Positions 1 to 11,797 of a stretch of 64,000 nucleotides of DNA are shown piece by piece. Origin of the DNA: Babesia bovis T2Bo (Eukaryota > Apicomplexa > Aconoidasida > Piroplasmida > Babesiidae); NCBI RefSeq assembly GCF_000165395.2, contig NC_067396.1, positions 1,178,001 to 1,242,000 on the forward strand, read 5' to 3'. A program made the position numbers and the translations under genes. A model generated the notes under the pieces. The model ran no database searches. It was not told the origin of the DNA and was given only the letters and a program-made list of their open reading frames with translations. Within the stretch, counting starts at the first letter, position 1, and every line of letters starts with the position of its first letter.

Positions 1-2
1 GT

Positions 3-1426
3 GACACTTCACAAGTGGCTCCATCAGAAGCCAATGGGACTCCAATTTACAATTCAGTGCAACAAAATGCTGTTACCGTGAGATCACCATTTAGGCGCTT
101 TATAGAAAGAAATATTGAGAAGGTAGAAAAGAAAAAGGGCGTACGTATGAGTCTCAACCCTCAAGGAGCCTCCTTGGTTCTAATTGCCCATGGCGACCGT
201 TCAACTGAAGCTATCAACGAAATGTTGAACATGTGTCGCAAGAGCAATGTTTACAACTTCTATCTGTGTTTTCCTGTACGTGGAGCTGAGTTCCATGGCC
301 TGTTTGACGAATTCAAGTCACAGGTGAAGCAATGCATTGGTAGGTAAAATTGTATTCTGATACATGATTCCTAGGTCAGAATGTAGCTTATGAAATGAGA
401 CCACATGTAACCCTAGCGCTGCTAAATCTAGTTACCGATGAGGATCTAGATGCAATTATCAAAGCACTGCAGGCAACTGCAGTGGCGGTATCGCAACTTC
501 GTGCACCTGACTCCACAAACCAGGGCTACGAAGTACATCTAGAGGGGACTAAATCCATAAAATACAAGGGCAAAGCCGCACGCCGTAGCGTGTTCATGAC
601 TAATGCACAGCTAAATGAAGCATTAAGTGATATTGCTTATGAGTTCCAGGACAGTGTAAAGCGTGCGATTAATAAGGTTATCAATAAATCAAATGAAGCA
701 TCACAGCACCAGCGTGCTAAACCTACGAAAAACGTAAGTGAAATTGGTAGAATGACCGAAGCGGAGGCTGCTGCACATGGTATATTCATTACCCCCGGTG
801 GTAATATAGAAGTGACTTATACCGATATAGAGTTGATGGACCCTAAAGGTGTTATATCAGATGAGCAACTGGACAGCATGATAGCTGAATTACATGGTAG
901 AAACACGGTTATAGATGAACCCAGCCCAATAGGTCCTGCTGCCAAAACTGGTAACAAGATTCCAACAAAGCTGGAACCTACAAATGAACATGATCAAGGC
1001 ACCCAACTGGACGATCAATCTGATAATGATTATGCCACTGTCTATCGTGAACCTGAGACTATAAACACGGATGAGGAAGTAGATGTACCAGAGTACGATC
1101 CATCAGTCACACATGAATTCCACGTAACATTGCTCAGGAACTCTAATGTAGATAAATTAGGACACTTGGACTTCAAAGGCAATGGATTAGTCAACTGCGT
1201 GGAACTGCGTGCTAGAGGGGCTGAAGTATGCTCCTTCAAGGCCTACACCAAAACACAACTAATGCGCTTTGTAGGCCACAGATATGACGGCAGGCTGCAG
1301 ACAGAGTATGGTGTTAACTACCCAAGTGGTACTGAACAACCTTCTGGCATGTCACATGACCTTGTCACAGATAATGGAGCGAATAAGGAGCATAACGCAG
1401 CGTCACGCTTCGTATTCTGGATATAG
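3..1426 (+). CDS. 2H phosphoesterase, ASCC1/AKAP7-like (5' partial)
   Basis: Two exons, 3..339 and 375..1426, joined over a 35-nt GTAGGT...CCTAG intron; the join restores one frame. The frame is open to the left edge and the only nearby start is a GTG, so the true start lies outside the window. After splicing the protein has two His-x-Thr motifs of 2H phosphoesterases: HVTL about residue 130, just after the splice, and HVTLL far downstream near codon 370. The stretch between is long and acidic, which is unusual for the fold. Family members (AKAP7 NLS-domain, ASCC1, 2'-5' RNA ligase-like) hydrolyse or ligate 2'-5' or cyclic phosphates in RNA. The substrate here cannot be told. The gene is convergent with RNase H2A. 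Confidence 0.6.
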
Positions 1427-1671
1427 AATGTTATACATTGGGTTCAGTAACCGATAAGTCGTCTATAACCATGCGATGTTATCACACATGTGTGTTGCTA
1501 GAGGGCTGAGTAATGCTACCTCGATCACGGAGGTATACTCCCCAAAGCAAGAACGGAAGTTCTGGCTTAGAGCACAATCTCACTATTAAAATATGGATTG
1601 ATATAATATCAACTGCGATACATAGCAATGTCTGTAGGTAGTACCGATCATGCCTCATGGCTAACTTGTCA

Positions 1672-2652
1672 TTAAAGTTCCTTGATGTCCTTTAGCAAGC
1701 TGAACGGAGGCCAGCGGACCTCATGCAGTTGACGAGCACGGTCAGATTCCTCCTCTTCGGAATCGGGATCGTACCATTCAAAAGGTACAGCACGCGTTTC
1801 ATCATCCAAAATGCTCTTAGCAGTGGACCAGCTTACACGTACAAAGGACGAGAACCCAAATAAACGGTCTAGATGTGAAGATAGAAATTGCTTTGTCACG
1901 GGATCTCCGGGATAGCCAGAACCCACATCCACGCGTTCAGGCGAATCCTTGAACCAACTGTCAATAATGTTGTCACGAATGACCTTCGCAACAATGGACG
2001 CCGCACTAACCACGGGAAATATAGAATCTGCCTTGTTGGCAACCTGTAAATTATATGGAATCATGCATTATACCACGTACAACACATTTTATCTTGGGGA
2101 ACAATTGAGTCAACATAGCTTCATACTTGGCAGCGGGACCCACTGCGTCTACATATACCTGTAAAATATAAAGTACATGAACTGAACCAGTACCTCCGTT
2201 ATGTTGAATCCCTGCGATATGTAATAACGTATGAGCGCAATGGCAGAATCGTGCGATATGTTATTCAAATTATAGGCCTCCCTAACCAGCGTCAAAGACA
2301 TTAAAACGTAACCCACCGTTGTAGCATCTTGTAACTAATGTACCTAGGAGTAATCACCTCCGCACACATTGCAAAAGGGGTTTCGGGACCGTTCAATGCA
2401 CGGAACTTAGAGTCACGTAATGATGCAGTCAACTTCTTGGAGTCGTCAACTCCTATGTTGTCCTTCAGCATTCTGCGATATTCATCCCCAATGGGACACA
2501 CGAAGCTACCGTAGACCATAGGGCCTAACACTGGGCCCCGTCCAGCTTCGTCAATGCCTAGATATGATATCATATGGCACAGATAACATACCCATCATGA
2601 GCGGTACTGAATTATCAGGGATTCCAGATCGGAATACCCGAAAACACTGCAT
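1672..2652 (-). CDS. RNASEH2A: Ribonuclease H2 subunit A (catalytic)
   Basis: Five exons: 2652..2592, 2557..2317, 2281..2194, 2158..2084 and 2043..1672 (278 aa), with introns of 34, 35, 35 and 40 nt. The start at 2652 was chosen because a GTATGT...CTAG intron at 2591..2558 removes the apparent ATG at 2573 and gives a continuous N-terminus running into GIDEAGRGPVLGPMV, the catalytic Asp-Glu motif of RNase HII/H2A. Further family blocks are VDAVGPAAKY (exon 4) and KADSIFPVVSAASIVAKV (exon 5). It is the nuclear enzyme removing ribonucleotides and RNA:DNA hybrids, normally acting with subunits B and C, neither of which is in the window. It is divergent from EXO5, sharing a promoter region of about 0.4 kb. 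Confidence 0.92.
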
Positions 2653-3047
2653 ATTGTCATTTTCCATCTTGAATCTGCCGCTTTTAGACATGAAGCAGCC
2701 TACACATTGAAGAATTATATCTATAGTGCGCTTGTTACATGAAAGATAGGGCTACAGTTATACAACAGATGCACTAATCAGCGCCATATATAATAATTAT
2801 ACAAACACACGGTATTCTAAAGTCATTTATATACATTCATAAAGCAGATGAATATGTGTTACAGTGGAATCACAAGTCAATGTAACAATTAATCTCAAAG
2901 GTCAAGATTAATGAGTTATATTATGCATTCGTCAATCACAAAGGAGAAATAATTACATAGGATAACAGTGGAGCTACGAAGAGCCATATAAGTTGCGGTA
3001 TATACTACCTTATCGGTAGAAGATCCATGTACTTAAAGCTGCAGTGA
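2653..3047. promoter_or_regulatory. Divergent intergenic region, RNASEH2A/EXO5
   Basis: A 395-nt AT-rich gap between two divergent start codons. It must hold both promoters and 5' UTRs. No specific motif was identified. Confidence 0.5.
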
Positions 3048-4216
3048 ATGATGGACGACGATGAAAGTCCACAGAGAAGGCATAAGACCTTCAGAATCGC
3101 TAAAAGGGAGCGTTCTACGGTGTCTGAAGCTACTGCTGCTCCATCAGAAGAGGATACAACTCCACTCCAGTGCGTGGATAATGGTCTAGATGCTCTGATC
3201 CCGGATATCGAGGATTACATATCAGAGTCAATGACTGCGCAAAACAATGATCTAACTGAACTACCACCAGTTATCAAGTTTAGGAAGAATTGGAGTTTAT
3301 CAGTAACTGATCTTTCAGCCCAGCTGTGGTGTGAGAAGCAAATTGAGCTTGTGCTGATAACAGGGCGCAAACGCGTTACTAAAGAAATGGAACTGGGTAC
3401 AGAACGACACGAAGCACTTGAATTGGAGGACCACGACATAGTTGAAGTCGAAGTTTTCACTAATGAGGACTATCTAGGCATCAAGCTGCTAAACTCAATC
3501 AATTTACTTGAGCAGTTGATGTCATCTGGCAAGTGTCGTGAAGTATGGGTATTCGGCAACTTTCACGGTTATGTCATTCGCGGCATCATTGACCAGCTGG
3601 AGATAATAACGGGTGCCAACGGAAAGAAGCAAATATTGATATCGGATACCAAAACCAGGAAACAACGTAAAAAACCAAGTATGTCACAGGTACAAGGGGC
3701 GTCATTGCAAGTACAAACTTATGGAATCATCCTGGAAGAACTTAGGAATAACAATGTAAAGTTTGAAAAGTTGTACGAATCTTTCGAGTGTGATAAGCTG
3801 GCACCATTCGTCTCCGAGGAACTAGTATCCGAAGGATGCCTAGCTAAACTCGAACAAAGGTTTCTCAAAATGTTTGCTTCGTTACCTGAAATCGCAACTA
3901 CAATGCAGCTATCTTATGAACATGGAGGTGAAGTGTTCGAGACTTCCGAAATACCACTGCAAAAGGAGTCCACCATGTACACAATACAGTATTTATGTGA
4001 CTTTTGGGAAGGACATCGCCAAGCAGAGCCCGTTGTAGTAAGTGGATTCCATGTGTAACCCTAATAAATGTGCAGAAAAGGGAATCGTGGAAGTGCAAAA
4101 TATGTGAATTCCAAGACGAGTGTGAAGTGACGCCATTGGTCAAACCGGCGAATAAACAGGTTAAAACAGACCCCGGGCAAATAACTATTGACGCTTTTTT
4201 GCAGAAGACTAAGTGA
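3048..4216 (+). CDS. EXO5: Exonuclease V (DEM1/EXO5 family)
   Basis: Exons 3048..4037 and 4076..4216 join over a 38-nt GTAAGT...GCAG intron to give 376 aa. The PD-(D/E)xK nuclease core is visible as GIIDQLEII followed by a beta-strand with Asp-x-Lys (ISDTKTRKQ) and a QVQTYG helix. Four cysteines fit the family's 4Fe-4S cluster: one near residue 95 (LWCEK) and three in the second exon (CKICEFQDEC), so the intron separates the cluster ligands and the splice is needed for a working protein. EXO5 enzymes are single-strand-specific, sliding exonucleases in nuclear or mitochondrial DNA maintenance. The first 70 residues are acidic and unconserved. The gene is divergent from RNase H2A. Confidence 0.88.
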
Positions 4217-4447
4217 TATTAGTCACACAGCCTTCAATTTGTGTACGGTACATACCCGATGGTGCCATGATTCCATTGGCTATATTAACTCCCCATCGCT
4301 CTTGTTTTCTCATAGATTATAATATAGTTTATCGCACTAGCCCTAGTAATAGCTAAGTGATTTGACGGGCTCCCAATCTGTAACTTGCACATTGCCAATG
4401 TGCAGCTGGAAGAAGCACCTTAATCAAACGTACCGCAGTCATTCACG

Positions 4448-5436
4448 ATGCTGAGGAAGACCCTGAGGGAACGCCGAGAGTACCTGTTTGCCAAAGCGCA
4501 AGAGGAACGACAGGCAACATCACTTAAGAACGCGCGAAAGCTCAAGGAGGCCTTAAAGGATAATAAGCCCATACCTACCGAGTTACGCAATCTTAGTGGG
4601 ACTGTCCACGACTCACTTGACCTGTTAGATACACACCACAGAGAGGAACATACCCATGCAGACGATGAGTATGCCTTCGTAGGTATGTCTAAACCTTACA
4701 GTCTACCGTCAACCTCTCACAGGGATTAAAACTCCTAAAATCATGGTTACCACCTCAAGGGATCCTTCTTCAAGACTCTCCCAATTCGCCAAGGAGGTCA
4801 GGTTAATCATACCTAACTCGGAGCGTATGAACAGGGGTTCATACATTCTGAAGGACCTGGTTACATTCTGCAAGTCAAAGGACGTTTCTGATATAGTACT
4901 ATTGTACGAACATCGTGGTGAGCCTAACGCCATGATAATATGCCACCTCCCTCATGGACCCACTGCATACTTCCAGCTCTCACAGGTGGTACTTAGGCAC
5001 GACCTCCCTGAGAAACCTCCAACAATGTCAGAGGTAGCTACATGCTGTTGCCTTTAATTCTAAACAGGCTTACCCACACCTCATTTTCCACAACTTCTCA
5101 TCGCAACTGGGTGAAAGGGTAAAGAACATTATAAGGTACATGTTCCCCCCTGCTAACGAGGATGAAACACGGGTATTGTCGTTTGTTAACAAACGGGATT
5201 ACATACACTTCCGCCATCACGTATGGACATCAAACAACCGTGACGGTAGGTATCAAATAATCTTTATATAACACACAGGTGATGATAAGGAAGTACAGCT
5301 TACGGAGGTAGGGCCTCGATTCATCATGCGGCCCTTTAAAATCGAGTTGGGCACCGTTGATATGCGTGATATCGAAACCGAATGGGCATTACGTCCATAT
5401 TTCAACAGTATAAAGCTAGCTCTAACGGCAGAGTAG
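4448..5436 (+). CDS. IMP4: U3 snoRNP protein IMP4 (Brix domain)
   Basis: Four exons (4448..4682, 4723..5033, 5068..5245, 5279..5436; introns 40, 34 and 33 nt) give 293 aa, the usual IMP4 length. The N-terminus (LRKTLRERREYL) and the Brix core match the family: TTSRDPSSRL, EHRGEPNAMIICHLPHGPTAYF, then, after splicing, PHLIFHNFSSQLG, RDYIHFRHHVW and EVQLTEVGPRF. IMP4 pairs with IMP3 and MPP10 in the U3 snoRNP, which processes pre-18S rRNA in the nucleolus. The four exons keep phase throughout, so the model is firm. It is convergent with the Ser-rich gene on the other strand. Confidence 0.94.
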
Positions 5437-5573
5437 CCCAGAACAAGGTCTTAAGCATATAGACATTTAGTATTAATAGTCACTATGGTTCATTTGTTCA
5501 GCCAGTGTTAAACGTTACTATTACTCCCTATGGAAAGCTAACTAGACCACTGGCTGTAGTGGTATCCATGAGA

Positions 5574-6884
5574 TCAATACCTGGACGATCGACGGTCAGA
5601 TCCCGAACATAGGTAGTAGTGCTTGAGCAAGAGCTGCCTCAGCTGCTCTACGTTACTCTTCCTTCGCCTGGTACGTGACTCCCCAGGTTCTGGGCCTATG
5701 TAGTGTATAGAACCCCGGCGCCATACAGTCTCGCCAACAACTAAGTCACCCTTGTCCTGCGAACTGTCTATCGAACGCCTCCGCTTGGGATTAACCTCGG
5801 AGGGTATAGACCTCATGGACTTGAGGAATGTAAACTCAGGCTCGGGTTCGGATATAACCACATCAGAATCTGAAGAGAGGCGAGTTGATAATGTCTCCCT
5901 GTTATCCACGGAAGCCACTTTACTGCCACTTGTGCTCAAGGATTCAGTATCCATGGGTAAACTGCTGTCTCCAATACTCTCACTAATCTCGCTAAAGCTG
6001 GAGCATGCGTTCCTTAGCCTTTGAGCTAGAGGAACGCGAATACGATATAACAAGCTCCGACTATAAACCGGCAGCGACTTGTGGGCAGAGTCCATCGGGC
6101 TCGTACTAGCATCGACACTGCATTGAACTGGTAATGAAGATGAAACCATGGAACGGCATTCAAAACCAACAGAATTGTTCAAAGGACTTGTACCCATATC
6201 AACACAGCGACGATGAACCATACGACCTAATGGCATATCCGATACAGACTTGCCTTGGATAATCTCTGACGCGTTGTGCATAACTGCCAACGCACATACA
6301 GTATCCTCGGAAACCGTGAAGTCACTGTCAGCAGTGACGCTCCCTAGGGTATCCGAGTTAGTCGTCAATCTTACACAGACATCGTCACAGTGACCGCTGA
6401 CGGAGTTGGTCGATATACGACGTAAAGACGATAGTGAGCCCTTGCTTGAAGGTGATGCAGTGGTACTATGGCTGTGCCTGCGTCCAACAGGACTATCGAC
6501 ATAAGTCTTTGCCGAATCACGGTCAACCTCCACCCGTAAACGTATACTAGATGTCATTGCGATATACTCCAAGGAACACGCAGGAGCTGAATGGTGGTTC
6601 CTAGAACACAAAATCGATAGCTGCTCAGCCCGAGTTGTAGGAGTCCGAAACTCGGAATTGTCATCCTGAGATAACGCAGTAGATGCCAGAGAATCAACAT
6701 CACAGTCTGAGGATGCATCCGAGCTTACCGTGGGAACGCTGCAATCAAAACCGGCATAGGTATAGCCCAAATCATGTGACAAACGCTCGTAGGACTCAGT
6801 GGGAGGGCGCAGCATCAGTGTATCCAACACCGAACTACGACCACTGGTGCTAGTAACGCTTACCGTACGTCCCATGGTAAACAT
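5574..6884 (-). CDS. Ser-rich hypothetical protein
   Basis: A single open frame of 436 aa with no domain I recognise. It is very rich in Ser, Thr and Asp, with scattered Arg-Ser and Ser-Ser-Asp clusters, and ends in a basic stretch with RRRSIDSSQ and TRRRKSN, which look like phosphorylation or nuclear-localisation type sequence. It has no signal peptide and no membrane segment. Low complexity suggests a disordered protein, possibly apicomplexan-specific. A spliced extra exon cannot be excluded. It is divergent from the poly(A) polymerase gene. Confidence 0.65.
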   Translation of the reverse strand: MFTMGRTVSVTSTSGRSSVLDTLMLRPPTESYERLSHDLGYTYAGFDCSVPTVSSDASSDCDVDSLASTALSQDDNSEFRTPTTRAEQLSILCSRNHHSAPACSLEYIAMTSSIRLRVEVDRDSAKTYVDSPVGRRHSHSTTASPSSKGSLSSLRRISTNSVSGHCDDVCVRLTTNSDTLGSVTADSDFTVSEDTVCALAVMHNASEIIQGKSVSDMPLGRMVHRRCVDMGTSPLNNSVGFECRSMVSSSLPVQCSVDASTSPMDSAHKSLPVYSRSLLYRIRVPLAQRLRNACSSFSEISESIGDSSLPMDTESLSTSGSKVASVDNRETLSTRLSSDSDVVISEPEPEFTFLKSMRSIPSEVNPKRRRSIDSSQDKGDLVVGETVWRRGSIHYIGPEPGESRTRRRKSNVEQLRQLLLKHYYLCSGSDRRSSRY

Positions 6885-7525
6885 ATGCTAACACATTGAC
6901 CATGCCAAACGGTAACTACCGTGACGCAAGGTAACAAATCGCGCTAATATTGGCTGTCTACAATTACACACCGTAACATAACACACCAAAACCAATATCG
7001 CAGATACAGGGCCCTAAAGATCCATAATCCAGTCTGAAAGATATAATCGTGTCTGGGAATAGTTATATACAAGTGATGTGTGGCATGGCGAAGCTAGCAG
7101 CGGAAGCACAACGTCATCAAGCCATACCGAAGAGTGCACATGTAACATATTGAACCTAAAACATAAATCCAGTATCCATAACCTATAAAAAACATAAACA
7201 GGTGTGACAATTATCCATACTGTACAAGGTTAACGCAGTTACCAGTTATCCACTAATCATAACATCAAGCACACAACGTCGGTACATCTACTATGCCCTG
7301 CCTAAGTCTAACGGTTACTGGAACACGTATATACAATACCAAACAGGTACGTTTTGCGGCAATGCTGGATAACGGAAACCTATAACACGCGGGACTGTAG
7401 ACTACAGGTGTCTACCGAGGCATGAATAAAACGCTACAGTAGCAGTAACATGTTTTGAACGGTTGCGTGTGTACAATAGTTTTAGGGCTAGAACTCTGTC
7501 GTTGCAATAGTACCGGAATAAACAA
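6885..7525. promoter_or_regulatory. Divergent intergenic region, Ser-rich gene/PAP
   Basis: A 641-nt gap between divergent starts. It contains no supported gene; the promoters of both neighbours presumably lie here. No motif was recognised. Confidence 0.45.
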
Positions 7526-9170
7526 ATGGAAACGGCGGGTACAAACGATGGGTTCACAAGATACGGAATCACCGATCCCGTGAGCACGGATGGGCCTTCA
7601 GAAAGCGATAGAGAGGATACTGCGGAATTGATGAAGTTCCTCGTAGCACAGAACCTCTTTGAAACTGAAGATGGTAAACGCAAAAGAGAGCGGGTTCTGG
7701 AATCACTTAACCGTGTACTCCAACAGTTTGTTCGCAAAAATGCAATCAAGCAATTGGGGATACCGGATGATGAAGCGTCAAAAATATCAGCAAAACTACT
7801 AACATTCGGGTCGTATAGACTAGGTATTGTGGCACCCAATAGCGATATAGACTGCTTATGTCTGTGCCCACAATCGGTTACCCGAGAGTCTTTTTTCACT
7901 GACTTCTACAACGCGTTGAAGCTGCTGCCGAATATAACGAAACTGCATGCAGTGCCAGATGCCTATACACCCGTTATCAAACTGATATACGACGGAATCG
8001 ACATTGATCTCTTGTTCGCAAACCTGCCGGCACAAACAGTACCCGAGGAAATAGACGTCCTGGACGATGCCATACTAAGGAACATGAATGAAGCAACTGC
8101 GCGTAGCATCAATGGCTGCCGTGTAGCAGCGTTAATATTAGCATCAGTACCAAACAAGGATAATTTCAGGACTACACTGAGATACGTCAAGCTATGGGCT
8201 AACCGACGTGGGCTATACACAACAGTGATGGCATACATGGGCGGTGTTGCCTGGGCAATACTCACCGCCAGGGTATGCCAGCTGTACCCAAATTTCCTAC
8301 CAAACCAACTGATACAAAAGTTCTTCAGGGTATACGCGCAATGGAATTGGAAGTGCCCAGTGATGTTGTGCAAGATAAAGGAGGTACCTAACATCCCGGG
8401 GTACATGAGCTTCAAAGTGTGGGATCCGAGGAATAATCCAACAGTATGTCTAATTGGTTATATATATACTGTCTCACAGGATAGACAACACCTGATGCCA
8501 GTCATCACACCGGCATTCCCATCAATGAACTCAACCCATAATATCACACTAACAACAAAACGTATACTCACTGATGAGTTCAAACGTGCTAATGATTTAC
8601 TTAAGGTCAATGCCAAAGGTGCCCAAATGAAGAACATCTGGGAACGAGTCCTTGAAAAGGAAGATATGTTCGCATCGCACAAGCATTTCCTGGTCATAGA
8701 GGTGCTTGCAACAACTGAACATGTATGTCTAAAGCGTAATGAACAATACAATACAGGTACATGGCAAGTGGGAAGGGTGGATTGGAAGCAGGATGCGCTT
8801 CCTAATCAAAAAGATAGAAACGGTCCCCAATATCCTGGTGAGGCCGTGGCCAGAATTCTTCAAGTATGAAGTAAGTAGGATTCTTAAATAACTATAAAAT
8901 ATACAGCATAAGGAATGGGATTATGCTTCATGCGTTTTCTTCGGATTCAAATGCAAGGAACCGGACAACAAAACCAATAGCGCAGAACCCGCAAATAAAA
9001 CATTCGATATGCGGATGTCAATCAAAGGGTTCAAAGAAATCATTAACAGTTGGACTGAAATGGAAGCGTATAAAGACCAAATCGCAGTTAACATTCGATA
9101 CCTGAAGAATTCACAATTACCGCATTTCGTTAACCCAAGACGCAAGAGGACTATAGAAGAAACGGAATGA
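7526..9170 (+). CDS. PAP: Nuclear poly(A) polymerase
   Basis: Three exons, 7526..8722, 8757..8870 and 8907..9170 (introns 34 and 36 nt), give 524 aa. The nucleotidyltransferase core has the GS motif (residues 95-96, GSYRLGIVAPNSDIDCL) with two metal-binding Asp about residues 107 and 109 and the third in YDGIDIDLLF about residue 161. Removing the GTATGT...ACAG intron at 8723 is needed: reading through gives an unrelated tail, while splicing gives HGKWEGWIGSRMRFLIKK, the W-x-G-W-(I/V)-x-S-(R/K) block of the PAP RNA-binding domain. The last exon carries the remaining C-terminal domain and a basic end (PRRKR). It polyadenylates pre-mRNA with CPSF partners. Confidence 0.93.
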
Positions 9171-9268
9171 TGTCAACAACAAACTGAATTATTAATGCTT
9201 TGCTATTGTATATAATCTGTTTTGTGAATATAGTCTACTAAGGAAATATATGAACAACTCCCAAAAAA

Positions 9269-9341
9269 TCCGGTGACCCGGAATCGAACCGAGGACCATC
9301 AGATCTACAGTCTGCCGCTCTACCAACTGAGCTATCACCGG
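9269..9341 (-). tRNA. tRNA-Tyr: tRNA-Tyr (GUA), intronless
   Basis: A 73-nt cloverleaf on the minus strand. The acceptor stem pairs 9341..9335 with 9276..9270, with A73 at 9269 and the C1-G72 pair typical of eukaryotic tRNA-Tyr. The D stem is GCTC/GAGC, the anticodon loop CTGTAGA with GTA in positions 34-36, and the T loop TTCGATT. A T run follows the 3' end at 9263..9268, fitting a Pol III terminator. No intron interrupts the anticodon arm, although nuclear tRNA-Tyr genes usually have one after position 37. Confidence 0.95.
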
Positions 9342-9829
9342 CGTTAGCAGGGGTGTGAAATATTAATTAACAACCCGAATAACGTAGTATATGCCCACTG
9401 AACATCTAAACCACTGTCATCACCGCCTCTCCATCTATTGATACTCATGCCTCAGACAGGTATACCATGCATGTTGCTGGTTCCTATGGTCATTACTCAA
9501 GGAATACTGTGGAAACACGGTGATACAATCCAGTATGGAGACTACAACATTAACTGGGATTACATGGCCTCATGTAAATTCCTAACTATAGGTATACAAT
9601 GAACTGAATGGACGCGCACTATAGAAATATAACATATGGAGAAGTAAGATTTAAAGCACTGTTTTCATGCTGACGTGGTCAAATACCTATTACGATACAG
9701 CTTGATTCATAGCTGGAGAAATTGCTGCAGCTCCTCCCTGTTGCAACATGTATCAATGATGTGTATCAACTCACGGAGGAAACGGTATCATAAGGTACAA
9801 TTTACCACCAGGTCCACGAGATTGCTGGA
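9342..9829. other. Intergenic, no gene seen
   Basis: 488 nt between the tRNA and the 3' end of ORC2. No open frame with recognisable content was found. It probably holds the tRNA upstream region and the ORC2 3' UTR. Confidence 0.4.
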
Positions 9830-11797
9830 TCAACTGCATGGAGATGAGATGTAGCTCGATACACCTACATTGTGGGTAATGAACTCAGTTAGCAACGCAT
9901 CCAACTTGCTCTCACTGTTGCATATAGTTATGGCACGGCGCTCACGCAGCAAGCTGTACTTCTCAATGCCGTCAAAACGCTCGCCATTGCTACATGCAGC
10001 CAGCTGCATCTCGGCAATCAGACTAAATAACTTGCGATGGTTCACATTAAGGGCACTAATGACGGCATGCATCTCACTTGCACTTTTATGCTGGTCTTCA
10101 CGTAGTATATAACACGGCGGGTGCTTCTCCCAAAGTGATAATAACTCGCTCCTGTGAAACATCTATATACCAACTAACAAAGCCAACCTGTAGTCAACAT
10201 TAGTGTCGACCTCCACTAGACGTAGGTTAGATAAAAGTTGTTCCAAAGATGGTACAACCACACCAGACCTTAAATGGTCCATAGTACCTATGACACGGAC
10301 CTGCAATTTATATATACATTAAAGCAAGCCTACATTGCTAATCTTCAGAAGCGGTCGCAGGAATTTCAGAGTGTTGTGGACCACAAGAAGGTCTATACCA
10401 TAGATGACAAGATAAAATGGCATATCAAGTTCCGCTATACTGGATAATACCGTCTGTAGAGAGTCATAGATATGACCTACAACACACCTGCTTGGAGTCA
10501 GCAACTGACTTGCTCTCCTTCCTGTTGAACAGCTCGCGCTCAACGTACTGCCAAAGGCCATCGCAATTGGTACCCTGGACCTTATACCCGTCAATAGTCA
10601 AACAAGTGCCGTCCCTGGGCATATCATACAGAACTTAGGGCAACATACTTTAGAGCAAACTCGACAAATGAACGGATTAACTGCCTCTTGGAACCCATAC
10701 CAATGAAACATATGTGTATACCGTTAATGAGCCAACTCTTCCAACTAAACATGTCGTGGTATATCTCCTGCGATAACTGCAAAGGTATATTAATCACATA
10801 TTCAACATGCCTCAACACGCTCAAACGGTATACTGGCAACCAACTTTGAAAAACCAACTGTGTCGCCCTTCTCAAGAATGGATAATAGGATATCATCCAA
10901 CTCAGCTTCCGCATCGGAACGATGGAGGAGACCCTCTTCTGCTCTAGCGAACATCCGCTCCTCAATGCTGGATATATCCAGCTTATGCGAAGCGCTGGGA
11001 GCGTAATAATCATCCAAGATGCTAGTCACTGGTCCTGGGGGACCACCTTCACTGCGGGAATGTAAGGAGTTGATCTAGAATACCTACCTAGGATCACATG
11101 TAGCACCCTCGTCAGTGGCTTGTTGGCAAGACCCGCTTTGTGTAGGTAACACGGAAGCATCCCGTGAAGAGGATTGTCCCGACTTTCTTTTCAACCGCTT
11201 GCGCCCTTTAGGAGTAGATTCCTCCAGTTCGATGTCAGAGCCCTCGTCACCAGACCATCCATCATCTTCATCGGAAAACTCCACACCAACATGACGATCA
11301 ACACTAGTTAACAGGTTAGAGAGCTCAAAATCGTCCTTAGCCACACCGGATGATCTATCCGGGGTATTGCAAGGGTCCTCCACAACGTCACTTTTAAGTA
11401 TCTCAGACCACAAAGCAGTCAGCGCAGGGTCGCCGCCCTCAAACAACATAGACATGTCCACATTCTTGCTCTCCTCAGACCCTAAAAACTCGGTACGTAC
11501 ACCTAACATGTAGTTTAACGGCGATTTGATCTTTACACGAGGGGATGCATACTTCTGATGCAATTTAACGACTCCATGGTTAAACTGCTCGAATAACCAT
11601 GGAAGATGCTTTATCATACCCTTGTGAAGGGTTTCATCATCCATTATAGGACGCGGATCATGAGGACGTATGCGTTCTGAACCTGTGAAAGGCTTCACTG
11701 TTATATTAGGATAGTCAATCACACGATTGTGACTGTCAAGCTCCAACGAAGCAATCACTTCCGGAGGAAGCTTTATCTCAATGTCTTCCCAAGTCAT
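9830..11797 (-). CDS. ORC2: Origin recognition complex subunit 2
   Basis: Seven exons: 11797..11088, 11051..10817, 10776..10649, 10614..10488, 10453..10334, 10300..10199 and 10162..9830; introns 33-40 nt; 584 aa, close to ORC2 of other eukaryotes. The first exon is an acidic, disordered N-terminus ending in a KRLKRK basic patch. The AAA-like core starts in exon 3 (GIHICFIGMGSKRQLIRSF, the ORC2 G-x-GSK block), then VQGTNCDGLWQYVE, then FYLVIYGIDLL (Walker-B-like strand), followed by a winged-helix C-terminus. It is a nuclear origin-binding protein. The exon 2/3 and exon 6/7 joins are the least certain, as the donor at 10816 is weak and the last intron could start elsewhere. It is divergent from the J-protein gene. 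Confidence 0.82.

Noticed and set aside
1949..2164. Plus-strand 71-aa frame over RNase H2A
   Set aside because: Antisense to exons and introns of RNase H2A, without any recognisable content.
7402..7899. 165-aa minus-strand frame over the PAP 5' end
   Set aside because: Antisense shadow of the nucleotidyltransferase exon.
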